Of a DNA stretch of 5,486 bases, positions 5,409 to 5,486 are shown piece by piece; within the stretch, counting starts at the first letter, position 1, and every line of letters begins with the position of its first letter. The DNA comes from an uncultured Collinsella sp. (lineage in GTDB: Bacteria; Actinomycetota; Coriobacteriia; Coriobacteriales; Coriobacteriaceae). A program made the position numbers and the translations under genes. The stretch spans positions 1-5,486 of the forward strand of contig CABUXL010000095.1 in NCBI GenBank assembly GCA_902495525.1. The letters are read 5' to 3'. The notes under the pieces were generated by a model. That model made no database searches, had not been told where the DNA came from, and saw only the letters and a program-made list of their open reading frames with translations.

Positions 5409-5486
5409 ATGGATCTTTCGACCTTGATGCCGCAACAGCTGCAGATCGTCAAGACGCTCGACCGTCCGCTGTTTGTCTCGGCGGGC
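5409..5486 (+). CDS. addA: UvrD-type helicase, AddA subunit, first 26 codons (runs off the right edge)
   Basis: Start of a superfamily 1 helicase, expected to be the motor and second nuclease subunit of AddAB. The visible residues are MDLSTLMPQQLQIVKTLDRP and then LFVSAG. PQQLQIV is the Q-motif region of UvrD/AddA helicases, and VSAG is the beginning of the Walker A loop, whose GSGKT should lie just outside. It starts 3 bases after the addB stop, so the two genes are one operon. AGGAGG at 5391-5396 lies 12 bases upstream, a long spacing, inside the end of addB. A start at the second Met (residue 7) is possible but would be farther from the ribosome site. AddA rather than PcrA/UvrD is inferred from the addB neighbour. 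Confidence 0.85.
   Translation, partial: MDLSTLMPQQLQIVKTLDRPLFVSAG

Overview
The window looks like a stretch of chromosome from a high-GC member of the Coriobacteriia, most likely Collinsella or a close relative. This is inferred from codon use, from an AddB-type nuclease gene lying directly before a UvrD/AddA-type gene, and from intergenic repeats built on a TTGGGGACGG core, which I associate from memory with Collinsella. No search was possible. I see no tRNA, rRNA, CRISPR array, insertion sequence or prophage.

Layout. Positions 1-272 (minus) hold the first 90 codons of a cysteine synthase, cysK, which runs off the left edge. A shared upstream region with inverted repeats separates it from a divergent Rrf2/IscR-type regulator (526-954, plus) that carries a cysteine cluster typical of Fe-S-sensing members. 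A strong, probably bidirectional terminator (1024-1061) separates that gene from a convergent small membrane protein of the YvlD-like 'phage holin' family (1097-1462, minus). A 324-base gap follows. Its right half holds a likely promoter, a 5' hairpin and a 16-codon possible leader ORF directly before a TrpR-superfamily gene of the YerC/HisR type (1787-2086, plus). That gene ends in an intrinsic terminator fused to an 87-89 bp near-perfect inverted repeat (2136-2224). The right half of the window is a 1032-residue AddB-like PD-(D/E)XK nuclease (2307-5405, plus), followed 3 bases later by the start of addA (5409 to the edge).

How the parts fit. The cysK/Rrf2 pair suggests local control of cysteine synthesis by an Fe-S or cysteine-status regulator. 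The TrpR-like gene is probably an amino-acid-responsive repressor. addB and addA form an operon for a double-strand-break resection helicase-nuclease.

The most interesting points are: (1) the leader ORF before the TrpR-like gene, which is in the same frame, has two Trp codons near its end, and repeats the downstream start region almost exactly; (2) the AddB-like protein keeps its nuclease motifs but lacks two of the three C-terminal cysteines of the usual AddB Fe-S cluster; (3) the long inverted repeat and its shorter relative at 965-989. I did not find a clearly new multi-gene system; most of the window is ordinary housekeeping sequence.
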